This document shows, piece by piece, positions 27,077-35,996 of a stretch of 46,232 nt of DNA. Under the pieces are notes generated by a model that worked only from the letters and a program-made list of their open reading frames with translations, did not search any database and had not been told where the DNA came from. How positions within the stretch are numbered: the first letter of the stretch is position 1; each line of letters begins with the position of its first letter. A program made the translations under genes and the position numbers. Source of the DNA: Eubacteriales bacterium. GTDB taxonomy: Bacteria > Bacillota > Clostridia > Lachnospirales > Vallitaleaceae. The stretch spans positions 1 to 46,232 of the forward strand of contig JAUMXK010000010.1 of the NCBI GenBank assembly GCA_030535295.1, written 5' to 3'.

Positions 27077-28570
27077 CTATTGACGATTTGTTGCGGCTTC
27101 CATTATTTTTTCCTGCGTCGCTTCTTCTATCGGAATGATGTCCGTTACTCTGCCTTCGCACATTACTACTACACGATCACTCATTCGTAAGATTTCCGGT
27201 AGCTCCGAAGAAATCATAATAATAGATTTACCTGCTTTTACCAATTCCTCCATCAAATGATATATTTCACTTTTCGCCCCGACATCTATACCCCTTGTCG
27301 GCTCGTCAAATATTAATATATCACAATCCCTTACCAACCATTTGGCAATAACCACCTTTTGCTGATTTCCGCCGGATAATTTTTTTACCAATTGTTCTAC
27401 CCCGGGGGTCTTTGTCCTCAGCTGTTGAACATATTGCTCGGATACTTTTCTTGTTTTTCCTTTATTCACAAATATACCGTCTACAAAATTATCCAAATTT
27501 GCCAAAACCGTATTATCTTCGACTGTTTTATCTACTATTAAACCGAATCGTTTTCTGTCTTCCGATAAGTAGCCAATCCCTTCACGAACGGCATCCTGCG
27601 GCGAGTGAATCTTTGCTTCCTTGCCATTTACATAAATTGTTCCGGAATCCATTTTGTCCGCCCCAAAAATCAGTCTTGCCACTTCTGTCCTACCGGCTCC
27701 CATTAATCCTGAGAATCCGATTATTTCTCCCTTTTTCAGTTCAAAGCTGACACCTTTGACATATTTTCCCCGATTAAGATTTTCACATTTTAAAACAATC
27801 GGTGCATTTTCATCCACTGCCGAAATCATCTTCGGCTCACTAAAAATCGTTCTTCCAACCATTAATTTAATGATGTCGTTTTTATCACACTCCTTGGTGA
27901 TTAAAGTACCCACATATTCTCCATCTCTCATTACGACAACCCGATCGGAAATAACATTTATTTCATCCATTCTATGTGAAATGTAGATTATTCCCTTGCC
28001 TTTGGATCTAATGTCTCGAATTACCTTGAATAATTCTTCGATTTCCGATTCGGTCAGAGCAGCTGTAGGTTCATCAAAAATAATGATTTTGGAGTTCATC
28101 GAAAGTGCTTTGGCAATTTCCACCATTTGTTGCTTTCCGACGGTCAAATCTCCAATTTTGACCGTCGGATCAATGTCAATATTTAAAATCTTAAAAATAT
28201 CCTTTGCTTCTTGTACCATTTGTTTATCATTGATGAAAAAACCCTGCATGGTTTCTCTTCCGATAAACAAGTTTTGCGCAACGGTCAAATCATTCATCAT
28301 ATTAAGCTCCTGATGCACGATTGCAATTCCTGCCGCTTCCGACTGCGCTGTGTTTTTATATTCTACATCTTTGCCGAAATAATTCACAGTACCTCCATCT
28401 CTGTGATATATCCCGGTCAATATCTTCATCAAGGTAGATTTTCCGGCACCGTTTTCTCCCATCAAAGCAACTACTTCGCCGGATTTCAACTCAAGCTCTG
28501 CATTTTTAAGTGCCTGTACCCCTGAAAAAGACTTTGAAATATTTTTCATTGTCAATATGACATCACCCAT
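27077..28570 (-). CDS. RbsA-type sugar ABC transporter ATPase (first copy)
   Basis: The 497-residue protein starts at ATG 28570, six bases after AAGGAG. It has two ATP-binding halves, with Walker A GENGAGKST, the LTVGKQQMVEIAKAL signature and a DEPTAAL Walker B in the first half, and GLMGAGRTE with LSGGNQQKVVIAKWL in the second. This is the layout of RbsA and MglA, where the second Walker A is altered. It immediately follows fucA, whose stop overlaps the region of an alternative start at 28585. Confidence 0.91.
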   Translation of the reverse strand: MGDVILTMKNISKSFSGVQALKNAELELKSGEVVALMGENGAGKSTLMKILTGIYHRDGGTVNYFGKDVEYKNTAQSEAAGIAIVHQELNMMNDLTVAQNLFIGRETMQGFFINDKQMVQEAKDIFKILNIDIDPTVKIGDLTVGKQQMVEIAKALSMNSKIIIFDEPTAALTESEIEELFKVIRDIRSKGKGIIYISHRMDEINVISDRVVVMRDGEYVGTLITKECDKNDIIKLMVGRTIFSEPKMISAVDENAPIVLKCENLNRGKYVKGVSFELKKGEIIGFSGLMGAGRTEVARLIFGADKMDSGTIYVNGKEAKIHSPQDAVREGIGYLSEDRKRFGLIVDKTVEDNTVLANLDNFVDGIFVNKGKTRKVSEQYVQQLRTKTPGVEQLVKKLSGGNQQKVVIAKWLVRDCDILIFDEPTRGIDVGAKSEIYHLMEELVKAGKSIIMISSELPEILRMSDRVVVMCEGRVTDIIPIEEATQEKIMEAATNRQ

Positions 28571-28585
28571 AGCCTTCTCCTTCAT

Positions 28586-29242
28586 TTACTCTAAAATGCT
28601 CTTTTTTTGACCATAAGTTTTAAATTTTTCTGCCATTAAAGTCATCTCTTCCGGTGGCAAGACCACAGGATCGCCGACCCCTTTCGCTTTGATGTAAATT
28701 TCCGAGCAGTATTCGATTTCTTCTACGATATTAAATGCGTTGAGCAAATCATTCGCCCCCGCCAAAATACCGTGATTGGCCAGCAACACTGCTTTCCTGT
28801 CTTCCATTGCCTTGCAGGAATTAATCGCCAACTCATGCGAACCATAGGTGGCATACTCCGCTACTCTAACCGTCGGTCCGGCAACGGCAATCATGTAATG
28901 TGTCGCCGGTAATTCCCAACGCAAGCAAGCTAAAACCGTGGCATACATAGTATGCGCATGGATTACAGCATCAATATCCGTCCTTGTACGATACGGCATC
29001 AAATGCATTTCCCATTCCGAGGATGGTGTTCGATGTCCTTCAATTGTATTTCCCTCTAAATCAATAATCACAATATCTTCCGGCTGAATCTCAAAAAAAT
29101 CAATACCCGATGGAGTAATTGCCACATAGCCGGTATTTCGGTCAAAAACACTGAGATTACCGCCGGTGCCTTTAGTCAAACCTGTTTCCACCAGTTTTTT
29201 TCCATATTTTATCAGTTCCTGTCTCTCTTTTTCCATCAACAT
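28586..29242 (-). CDS. fucA: L-fuculose-1-phosphate aldolase, cytosolic class II type
   Basis: The protein is 218 residues from ATG 29242, the usual length of FucA, with Glu76 in SSEWEMH, His95 and His97 in HAH, and His157 in LLANHG as zinc and catalytic residues. It cleaves fuculose-1-phosphate to DHAP and L-lactaldehyde; family members also accept other 1-phospho-ketoses including 5-deoxyribulose-1-phosphate. Unlike the aldolase at 17887-18822 it ends shortly after the domain, with no encapsulation peptide. It is 20 bases after fucI. Confidence 0.9.
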   Translation of the reverse strand: MLMEKERQELIKYGKKLVETGLTKGTGGNLSVFDRNTGYVAITPSGIDFFEIQPEDIVIIDLEGNTIEGHRTPSSEWEMHLMPYRTRTDIDAVIHAHTMYATVLACLRWELPATHYMIAVAGPTVRVAEYATYGSHELAINSCKAMEDRKAVLLANHGILAGANDLLNAFNIVEEIEYCSEIYIKAKGVGDPVVLPPEEMTLMAEKFKTYGQKKSILE

Positions 29243-29262
29243 AATTCTTCCCTTCCTTTCTT

Positions 29263-31041
29263 TTAACGATACAAAGGTCCATAATAAGCACAAGCTCTAA
29301 AATCTTGACCTTCCAAGTCTGCTGTGCCGAATCCGTTAAAGGAATGAGGACGGAAAATTCTCTCTCTCGGAATATTATGGAATGCTACAGGAATACGAAG
29401 CATGGAAGCCAAAGTAACAATCTTGTCTCCCACATGTCCGTAGACTGTAGAGCAGTGATTGGCTCCCCATTTTGCCATGACATTATAAACACTGTCGGCA
29501 GCTCCTTCCAAAATCGGTGCAAACCAAGTAGTCGGCCAAGTCTTACTTGTTCTGTCATCCAAAATCCTGTGTACATCATCCTCCAGCACGCAAGTATAGC
29601 CTTCCACAATTTGTAAAACAGGTCCTACACCTTCTGCGATATTCAAACGAATCATTGTAACCGGCATTTCCGCATTCGTCTTAAAATGCGAAGAATAACC
29701 GCCACCACGAAAATATTCATAATCCGCACGACACCAATCGGTATTGTCAAGACACGCTTGTACGTCGTCATCAGTCATATCCCACCATGCTTTCATACAG
29801 CCTTCACCCTTTTCATTTTTCGCAGCCGCAGTACCGTCTAGACAGCTTGCACCGGAATTAATCAAGTGAATAATACCATTGGCCGCTTTTCCCGTCAATT
29901 CTTTACCGGTTACTCTCTTGACCGCTTCCGGTGACCAATAGGTACGAACATCACTAAAAATCGGAGCGGTATTGGTAAGCAAAGTACCAAACAGCATAGA
30001 AATACCGTTTAAAGTATCATTTTCCGTTGCAAAGGCAATCGGAGCACGCCTTCCGTTCCAGTCAAAGGTAGAAGCCAGAATCGCTTCCGTAAAGTCCGCA
30101 TTCGGAAGCCAGTCCGTCCACATTCTTTGCCCTTGGAATCCGCCGGAAATAGCATCTCGACCCATGGCCTCTTCATGCCATCCAAGCTCGGTCAGTTTCG
30201 GATTGCCGTGCAATATATCCTTGACTATGATGGCATGCTTGACACAGAAATCCCATTGTTCTTCATCCGGTATGGTACGACTCTTGGTTACAACTTCCGG
30301 CAAGTCCTTTCCTGCATTGATATCTTCACCCTCCTTGCAGTTTGCCTTGACCCAAGAGAGAGCCCTTTGATATTCTTCGGGATCATATATTTCCAGCTTC
30401 ATTCTTCTTAAAATCTCGGTCATGTCTACCCACTCGGTGCGCATTCCTAGATATTTTTGCATAAAATCCACGTTGACCACAGAGCCGGCAATTCCCATAG
30501 AAACACCGCCGATATTGACATAGGACTTATTCTTCATTATACCGACAGCCACAGCTGCTCCGGCAAAATCCAAAATCTTTTTCTTGACATCACATGGAAT
30601 TGTAGTATCATCTTTGTCCTGTACTTCATGACCGTAAATCGAAAAAGCCGGTAATCCTCTTTGGGCATATGCCGCCATCACCGCCGCAAGATACACTGCA
30701 CCGGGGCGTTCCGTTCCGTTAAAACCCCAAACCGCCTTAATCGTATTCGGATTCAAATCCATTGTTTCTGTGCCATAACACCAACAAGGGGTGACAGTAA
30801 GGGTACCTACTACATTTTGCGTACTAAAATACTCCTCCGCTTTGGCCGCTTCCATTGCTCCGCCAATGGTTGCCGGAGCAATCACACATTGCACCGCTGT
30901 TCCATCCGGATAGCGTAGGCTGCCTTCAATTAATTCTTTGGCCCTCTCTGCCATGCCCATTGTTTGCACTTCCAATGATTCTCTGACACCGCCCCAGCGG
31001 CCGTCAATTGTAGGTCTGATACCGATTTTAGGATAATTCAT
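29263..31041 (-). CDS. fucI: L-fucose isomerase
   Basis: The 592-residue protein matches the length of characterised L-fucose isomerases. The Mn2+-binding residues fall where expected: Glu340 in [10 protein letters not shown], Asp364 in [10 protein letters not shown] and His529 in [11 protein letters not shown]. It converts L-fucose to L-fuculose, and the family also takes D-arabinose. The start has AAGGAGG upstream. It sits between fucK and fucA, completing the three-enzyme fucose entry route. Confidence 0.95.
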   Translation of the reverse strand: MNYPKIGIRPTIDGRWGGVRESLEVQTMGMAERAKELIEGSLRYPDGTAVQCVIAPATIGGAMEAAKAEEYFSTQNVVGTLTVTPCWCYGTETMDLNPNTIKAVWGFNGTERPGAVYLAAVMAAYAQRGLPAFSIYGHEVQDKDDTTIPCDVKKKILDFAGAAVAVGIMKNKSYVNIGGVSMGIAGSVVNVDFMQKYLGMRTEWVDMTEILRRMKLEIYDPEEYQRALSWVKANCKEGEDINAGKDLPEVVTKSRTIPDEEQWDFCVKHAIIVKDILHGNPKLTELGWHEEAMGRDAISGGFQGQRMWTDWLPNADFTEAILASTFDWNGRRAPIAFATENDTLNGISMLFGTLLTNTAPIFSDVRTYWSPEAVKRVTGKELTGKAANGIIHLINSGASCLDGTAAAKNEKGEGCMKAWWDMTDDDVQACLDNTDWCRADYEYFRGGGYSSHFKTNAEMPVTMIRLNIAEGVGPVLQIVEGYTCVLEDDVHRILDDRTSKTWPTTWFAPILEGAADSVYNVMAKWGANHCSTVYGHVGDKIVTLASMLRIPVAFHNIPRERIFRPHSFNGFGTADLEGQDFRACAYYGPLYR

Positions 31042-31052
31042 TGTATTCCTCC

Positions 31053-32474
31053 TTATGATTCCTTAGGTTGATAGTATTTCATTTTTTCGTTTTGTTTTAC
31101 CAGTGCCAAGCCTTCTTCGACACTTCCAATTTCTCCCACTGCTTTGAGCTGAATTAAAATATTGCCCATTGCCGTTGCTTCAAATGGTCCTGCTACTACG
31201 GGCAGGCTTAATTTATCTGCAATCAGTTGACAAAGATATTCTGATTTCGCACCGCCTCCAATCATATGTATTTTTTGAAAGCTTCTTCCGGCGAGAGTTT
31301 CAATCGCCCGCATGGTCTGTAAATATTTTTCCGCTAAACTATTATAAATAATTTGAAAATACTTCATTTCATTTTCCGGAAGTGTCTGTCCGGTTTCGAT
31401 TAAATAATCGTCGATGGCTATTTTAACTAAAACATCCTCTCGACCGAACGCTTCCCTTTCCATATCAATCACCAAATCCGTCGGTTTTGCCTTTGCCATA
31501 AAATCGTTTATTTCCGAAAAATTGATTTTTCTTCCCCATTCCGTTTCCAGTTGGCTTTTATACTTTTCAAACAAATACAGACCGGTAATATTTTTAAAGA
31601 ACATGGCCTTGGATTCATAACCCAACTCATTGGTCAATGTCCTTTGATATGCCTCCCTAGTGATTACGGCATTATCCACCAAGCTTCCAATCAGCGACCA
31701 TGTACCACAGCTTAAAAACAAACAATCCTTTTGATAAAAGGCCTCTGTCAAAAGTACCGCACTGGCCGTGTCATGGCCGCAAACAGAAATGACATCAATA
31801 CTGTATTTTCTCAGCTTTTCCAATACGGAATTTTGAGTATTACCGCTAATCTCACCTGCTTTGGTGATACTCGGAAAAAGATTCGAAGAAAAATTCATCT
31901 TTTCTAAAATTTCAGAGCTGTACTCTGCTGTTTGAAGATTTAAAATTTGTGAAGTTGACCAGATTGTCTCTTCTCCCACTTTTTGTCCTGTCAGCATATA
32001 TTGAATTAAGTCCGGCATCATTAGAACAGTTTTTACTTTTTTCCAATTTTCAGGATAATGATGGCGGTAGGACAAAAGTTGAAATAATGTATTGATTGCC
32101 ATTACCTGATTGCCCGTTTGAAGAAAGATTTCCTCCTCGGACATTTTTTCAAGTGCCAGCCGATGGCCATCTATATGCTTCGGATCTCTGTAAGAGAGTG
32201 GAGAATCAATAAGATTGCCATCGACATCCAGTAAACCAAAATCGACACCCCAGGTATCAATCCCTACCGATACAATCTTATTTCCATAAGCGTCAATGGT
32301 ATCTGCAATTTGATTCATGATCTCCTGCCATTGCCATTTCATCTTTCCATCTCGCCGAATGATTTGATGTGACATTCTCATCACTTCCTGCATCTGAAAT
32401 TGGCCGTTCTCGATATATCCCAGAATGCCTCGAATAGATGTAGCGCCCATATCAATTGCTAAAACCTGTTTCAT
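31053..32474 (-). CDS. fucK: FGGY kinase, L-fuculokinase/rhamnulokinase type
   Basis: The protein is 473 residues from the ATG at 32474 with GGGAGG upstream. A GTG at 32582 is in frame but would add 36 unrelated residues and lacks a good ribosome-binding site. It begins with the ATP-binding [13 protein letters not shown] of FGGY kinases; [13 protein letters not shown] resembles rhamnulokinase, and SCGTWSLIG and [13 protein letters not shown] are family motifs. The operon context with fucI and fucA argues for L-fuculose as substrate, though the sequence itself looks closest to RhaB. It is the first gene of the operon. Confidence 0.87.
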   Translation of the reverse strand: MKQVLAIDMGATSIRGILGYIENGQFQMQEVMRMSHQIIRRDGKMKWQWQEIMNQIADTIDAYGNKIVSVGIDTWGVDFGLLDVDGNLIDSPLSYRDPKHIDGHRLALEKMSEEEIFLQTGNQVMAINTLFQLLSYRHHYPENWKKVKTVLMMPDLIQYMLTGQKVGEETIWSTSQILNLQTAEYSSEILEKMNFSSNLFPSITKAGEISGNTQNSVLEKLRKYSIDVISVCGHDTASAVLLTEAFYQKDCLFLSCGTWSLIGSLVDNAVITREAYQRTLTNELGYESKAMFFKNITGLYLFEKYKSQLETEWGRKINFSEINDFMAKAKPTDLVIDMEREAFGREDVLVKIAIDDYLIETGQTLPENEMKYFQIIYNSLAEKYLQTMRAIETLAGRSFQKIHMIGGGAKSEYLCQLIADKLSLPVVAGPFEATAMGNILIQLKAVGEIGSVEEGLALVKQNEKMKYYQPKES

Positions 32475-32605
32475 ATTTCCTCCCATTGTACTTCCAAATA
32501 CCTTATATAAAATGTCAAAAGATTCGGTAACCGTTTCCTTTGCCGGACAATATCCGACTGCCGGCACTACTGAGATTTTCACGTTCCGTTAAATATTCTC
32601 CAAAC

Positions 32606-32633
32606 ATTATATCCATACTATCATATCGCACAA
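32606..32633 (-). promoter_or_regulatory. Promoter of the fuc-ABC-mtn operon
   Basis: On the minus strand TTGTGC (32628-32633) and TATAAT (32606-32611) are separated by 16 bases. Transcription should begin near 32599, giving a leader of about 125 bases before fucK. The region is shared with the divergent regulator promoter. Confidence 0.7.
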
Positions 32634-32658
32634 ATAATTTCTATATTTGAAAAAGATA

Positions 32659-32721
32659 TTGGCATTTTTTATTTTTTTGTGCTATAATTATCCAAAATTG
32701 TTCAAATTTGTTCAGTTCTTC
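32659..32721 (+). promoter_or_regulatory. Promoter and tandem repeats before the second deoR gene
   Basis: TTGGCA (32659-32664) and TATAAT (32683-32688) are separated by 18 bases, and TGC just before the -10 extends it. Immediately after it TTGTTC occurs twice, 10 bases apart (32698-32703, 32708-32713), with a third partial GTTCTTC at 32715-32721. Repeats on one helical face just after a transcription start are a plausible autoregulatory operator. Confidence 0.6.
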
Positions 32722-32742
32722 AAAAGATGAAAGGATAGGAAA

Positions 32743-33537
32743 ATGAATTCTATTATGCGCAAACGACAGATTCTTCAATTACTGAAAGAACAAAATGCCG
32801 CATGCACGATGGAGACTCTCTGTCAAAAGTTGTATTGTTCCCGCTCTACGATTCGGCGAGATTTAATCAATTTGGAAGAAGAGGGTATGATACAACGTCA
32901 TCATGGCGGAGTATCTCTCGTAATGGACAGTGCTTCCGAAAACTCTGTCAATATACGACGAATGGCCAATCCTGAAAAAAAAGCGGCTATCGCCAAACTT
33001 TTCCAAAAATATCTGCGAGACAATATGGTTTTATTTATGGATTCTTCTTCCACTGTGGGCTACTGTATCCCCTATATTAAGCAAAAAAGAGAAATGACAA
33101 TTATTACCAACGGTATCCATGCTGCAAGTCAATTCAATACCCTTTCGGATTTTAAATGCTATTTGTGTCCGGGCATATTAAAGTACAACAGTCTATCGGT
33201 AATTGGAGAATATGCTTTGGGCTTTCTTGATAATTTTTCGGCTCAAGTTGCGGTTTTGTCATGCAAAGCTATCAATGCGCAGGGTTTTTTTGAAGGTGAT
33301 GATTCTCAGGCATTAATCAAGCGAAAGATGATTAAAAACTCTAATTTTCGGATTTTACTCTGTGACAATACAAAAGAAAACTCATCCGGATACTTCAAAT
33401 TGGCCAATTTTGATGAAATTGACTTTATCATCAGCAATTCCTATTTTTCCGATAAGTTGATGAATGTGATTCAACAGTCAAAAGCACATTTTTTGTGTCC
33501 GCAAAACTATTCGCAGTACTCGCACTTCAAATTTTAA
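32743..33537 (+). CDS. DeoR-family transcriptional regulator of the fuc-ABC-mtn operon
   Basis: The 264-residue protein has a DeoR helix-turn-helix at residues 4-58 (METLCQKLYCSRSTIRRDLINLEEEG) and a DeoRC sensor domain with DSSSTVGYCIPYI. It is divergent from fucK, so it probably represses the operon and itself. It is only moderately similar to the regulator at 18963-19721, with different candidate operators, suggesting the two operons respond to separate signals. A strong bidirectional terminator follows. Confidence 0.9.
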   Translation: MNSIMRKRQILQLLKEQNAACTMETLCQKLYCSRSTIRRDLINLEEEGMIQRHHGGVSLVMDSASENSVNIRRMANPEKKAAIAKLFQKYLRDNMVLFMDSSSTVGYCIPYIKQKREMTIITNGIHAASQFNTLSDFKCYLCPGILKYNSLSVIGEYALGFLDNFSAQVAVLSCKAINAQGFFEGDDSQALIKRKMIKNSNFRILLCDNTKENSSGYFKLANFDEIDFIISNSYFSDKLMNVIQQSKAHFLCPQNYSQYSHFKF

Positions 33538-33584
33538 AAAAGGGCATTGTAAAACGATTTTTTATCGTTTTACAATGCCCTTTT
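33538..33584. terminator. Strong bidirectional terminator
   Basis: A perfect 21-base stem (33538-33558 with 33564-33584) around a five-T loop has AAAA at one foot and TTTT at the other. It serves the plus-strand deoR gene and the minus-strand DUF454 gene, which converge here, stopping three bases apart from the stem on the DUF454 side. Confidence 0.92.
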
Positions 33585-33587
33585 GAT

Positions 33588-33989
33588 TTACTCCGTCACT
33601 ACTTTTGTTTTGACACGGAAAGTAAAGTATAGAATATGAAACAACCAAACAATCAGCAGGACAATTCTTCCCACCATAACTGCTCGCATCATATAAAAGC
33701 CGAAAGCGAAAAGGAAGGTAATCAAAAGCATCACCCGAATCTTCGCCGCCTTTGTCATGCCTTGGCCTTGGACATAACTTTCCAGATTGTTCTTGTATAG
33801 CTTTGTTCCCTTAAACCATCGATCCAATTTCTCGGAACTCTTGCCAAAGCAAACCGCCGCCATCAGCAAAAAGGGAAAGGCAGGCATCAGAGGCATAACC
33901 GCTCCGATTGCACCAAGTACGAGGCCAATGCTGCCCAAAACAATATAAATCATTTTCTTGATATCAATTTTTCCTTGCGGTGTTCTCAT
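33588..33989 (-). CDS. DUF454 (YbaN-like) inner-membrane protein
   Basis: The 133-residue protein has the DUF454 pattern: IYIVLGSIGLVLGAIGAVMPLMPAFPFLLMAAVCFGKSSEKLDRW, a short loop, then another hydrophobic stretch (MLLITFLFAFGFYMMRA and IVLLIVWLFHILYF). The GGGAG start site at 33989 lies in the end of the upstream gene, so the two overlap by 26 bases. Function of the family is not known. It ends the exporter operon. Confidence 0.85.
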   Translation of the reverse strand: MRTPQGKIDIKKMIYIVLGSIGLVLGAIGAVMPLMPAFPFLLMAAVCFGKSSEKLDRWFKGTKLYKNNLESYVQGQGMTKAAKIRVMLLITFLFAFGFYMMRAVMVGRIVLLIVWLFHILYFTFRVKTKVVTE

Positions 33990-34341
33990 CTTTTGCTCCC
34001 TTCTTTTTGAAAGTTTCTATCATGTGTTTGATTGCAATATTCGGCCGATACCAAAGTAGCCTCGGTCCAGTAAAACGCATCACTTCCCTAATTCTCTCAC
34101 GCATATCCTTCTTGTAGCAATGAGTCGGGCAATTAGAGCAAAAATGCTTATTCTCCATATAGGGACAGCACTCCAACCGGCGGTAAGCATAGTCTAAAAG
34201 TTTTTGGCATTCGCCGCACAACTCCTTCTGTTTGTGCTTCTTTCTACAATAAAAACGAATCACCCATTCCACCGATTCTTTTTCGGAGGCAATCTTCTCC
34301 TGCACCGTACTTTCAGGGTTTTCGACTCTGTTATTTTTCAT
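33964..34341 (-). CDS. YgbA-like cysteine-rich protein (nitrous oxide-stimulated promoter family)
   Basis: The 125-residue protein carries a cysteine cluster, CGECQ, ECCPYM and FCSNCPTHCY, followed by MRERIREVMRFTGPRLLWYRPNIAIKHMI, typical of the YgbA_NO family. Escherichia YgbA is induced by nitric oxide and supports growth under nitrosative stress. The start codon overlaps the stop of the CydC-like gene (TGATG). The cysteine arrangement suggests metal or iron-sulfur binding. Confidence 0.8.
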   Translation of the reverse strand: MKNNRVENPESTVQEKIASEKESVEWVIRFYCRKKHKQKELCGECQKLLDYAYRRLECCPYMENKHFCSNCPTHCYKKDMRERIREVMRFTGPRLLWYRPNIAIKHMIETFKKKGAKDENTARKN

Positions 34342-35996
34342 CAGCTTACCCTACCGCTCTCCACAGAATAGACCTTATCGGCAATCGTCATCGTAGAAGC
34401 CCTGTGAGAAACTAAAACAGTGGTACGTTTTTCATCTTCTTTGAGGGCTTTTAATATCACGGCTTCATTTAAGCTGTCCAGATTGCTGGTCGGCTCATCC
34501 AGAAGCAGCAGCGGTGCATTGTGCAGAAATGCCCTGGCAAGACCGATTCTTTGACGTTCCCCACCGGATAAGGTATCTCCCAGCTCACCAACCTCCGATT
34601 GGTAGCCATTTGGCAATGTCATAATAAATTCATGAATCGAAGCCTTTTTACAAGCCTCTATAATTTCTTCTTCTGTGGCATCCAGCTTCGCCACCCGAAT
34701 ATTATTTTCAATACTGTCACGGAATAGTACGGTTTCCTGTGTCACATATCCTTCCATATTGCGTAAAGACTTGGTATTGATATCCTTGATATCCCTGCCG
34801 GAAATACGGATATCGCCTCCATCTCTATCCCAAAAACGCATCAAAAGCTTGAGCATAGTAGATTTTCCGCTCCCCGATTTGCCAATCAGGCCGGTGATTT
34901 TCCCCGTTTGCAATGTCATATCAAAGTCCTTTAGTACTTCCTCTTCTTCATACGCAAAGTTTACCTTTTGCATAGAAGCACCGCTAAATTCCGTATCAAT
35001 CCCGTCCACCTTCTCTTCAATCATCGGACTTTCCTCCAAAATATCCAAAACCCGATTGGCAGACGCAATCGTATGGCTCAGTCCGCTGCCCAAATTGGCA
35101 ATGGCAAGTACCGCACCGAAAGAAGAGGACATCGCAATCGTCGGTATAATGACCGACTCAAAGCCAATTTGTCCCTTTTGATATAGAAAACTGCTAAGAG
35201 CAAACATGGCAATGGTAAAAAACAGTACCAAAAAACCGGAAGTCGCAAAGTTATTGCCCATTTGATCTTTCAGTTTCTTTTCCCATTCCGACATCTCATC
35301 CGTTTGGCGATTGATTTGGGCCAGACGCTTTTCTCCGTTTTGATATTGAATACTTTCCCTCAGACCTCGTAAAGAATCCAAAAAGTAAGAGTTGAGCTCA
35401 CCGAATCGACGTCTGTGTTCTTTTCCCAAGCCTTCCGCCTTGCGAGCAATAAAGTAGGGCAAAATAACTCCTACGCTGATATATGCAAGCAATGCCAGTC
35501 CTCCCAGAAGCGGATGATAACTGCCGATAAAGAAAGTCATTATCACTGTAATAATAAAAGCAATACAAGCCGGTGAAATGGTATGTGCGTAAAACACTTC
35601 CAAAAGCTCAATATCACTGGTAATAATCGAAATCAAATTTCCCTTGTCCTTGCCATCCAATTTGGCCGGTGCTAGCTTACGCAGTACCGTAAAAACCTTA
35701 TCTCGAATCAAAGCCAACAATTTAAAGGCAATGTAGTGGTTGCAGGCCTGTTCGGCATAACGCAAAATACCACGACAAACCGCAAAAATTGCAAGCAATA
35801 AAAACACGGTCTTTAAAGGTAGGCCTCCTTCCAATTTTAAGATATGCACAATAGCAAATCCGCCTAAAGTGGTGATAAAAATGGCGGCAAGGAAACCCAA
35901 AACACCCATGGTAATTGCTGCAATCATGACAAGAGTCAGGGGTTTGACCAGTCCGATTAGACTCGCCAAAGCTTTAAGCGATGAACGCTGCTTCAT
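34341..35996 (-). CDS. ABC exporter subunit, CydC-like
   Basis: The product is 551 residues from ATG 35996 (GGAGGG seven bases upstream). It has an ABC type 1 membrane domain with six segments up to about residue 310, then an ATPase with Walker A GKSGSGKS (372-379), signature LSGGERQ (476-482), Walker B LLLLDEP, and a SHRAST H-loop. It pairs with the gene upstream, which overlaps it, as a heterodimeric exporter of the CydDC kind, which in E. coli exports cysteine and glutathione and is needed for cytochrome bd assembly and nitric-oxide tolerance. No cyd oxidase genes are in this window. Confidence 0.85.
   Translation of the reverse strand: MKQRSSLKALASLIGLVKPLTLVMIAAITMGVLGFLAAIFITTLGGFAIVHILKLEGGLPLKTVFLLLAIFAVCRGILRYAEQACNHYIAFKLLALIRDKVFTVLRKLAPAKLDGKDKGNLISIITSDIELLEVFYAHTISPACIAFIITVIMTFFIGSYHPLLGGLALLAYISVGVILPYFIARKAEGLGKEHRRRFGELNSYFLDSLRGLRESIQYQNGEKRLAQINRQTDEMSEWEKKLKDQMGNNFATSGFLVLFFTIAMFALSSFLYQKGQIGFESVIIPTIAMSSSFGAVLAIANLGSGLSHTIASANRVLDILEESPMIEEKVDGIDTEFSGASMQKVNFAYEEEEVLKDFDMTLQTGKITGLIGKSGSGKSTMLKLLMRFWDRDGGDIRISGRDIKDINTKSLRNMEGYVTQETVLFRDSIENNIRVAKLDATEEEIIEACKKASIHEFIMTLPNGYQSEVGELGDTLSGGERQRIGLARAFLHNAPLLLLDEPTSNLDSLNEAVILKALKEDEKRTTVLVSHRASTMTIADKVYSVESGRVS

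Noticed and set aside
32475-32582. GTG at 32582 as the fucK start
   Set aside because: It adds 36 residues unlike any FGGY kinase N-terminus and lacks a good ribosome-binding site, while ATG 32474 has GGGAGG and begins the ATP-binding motif.
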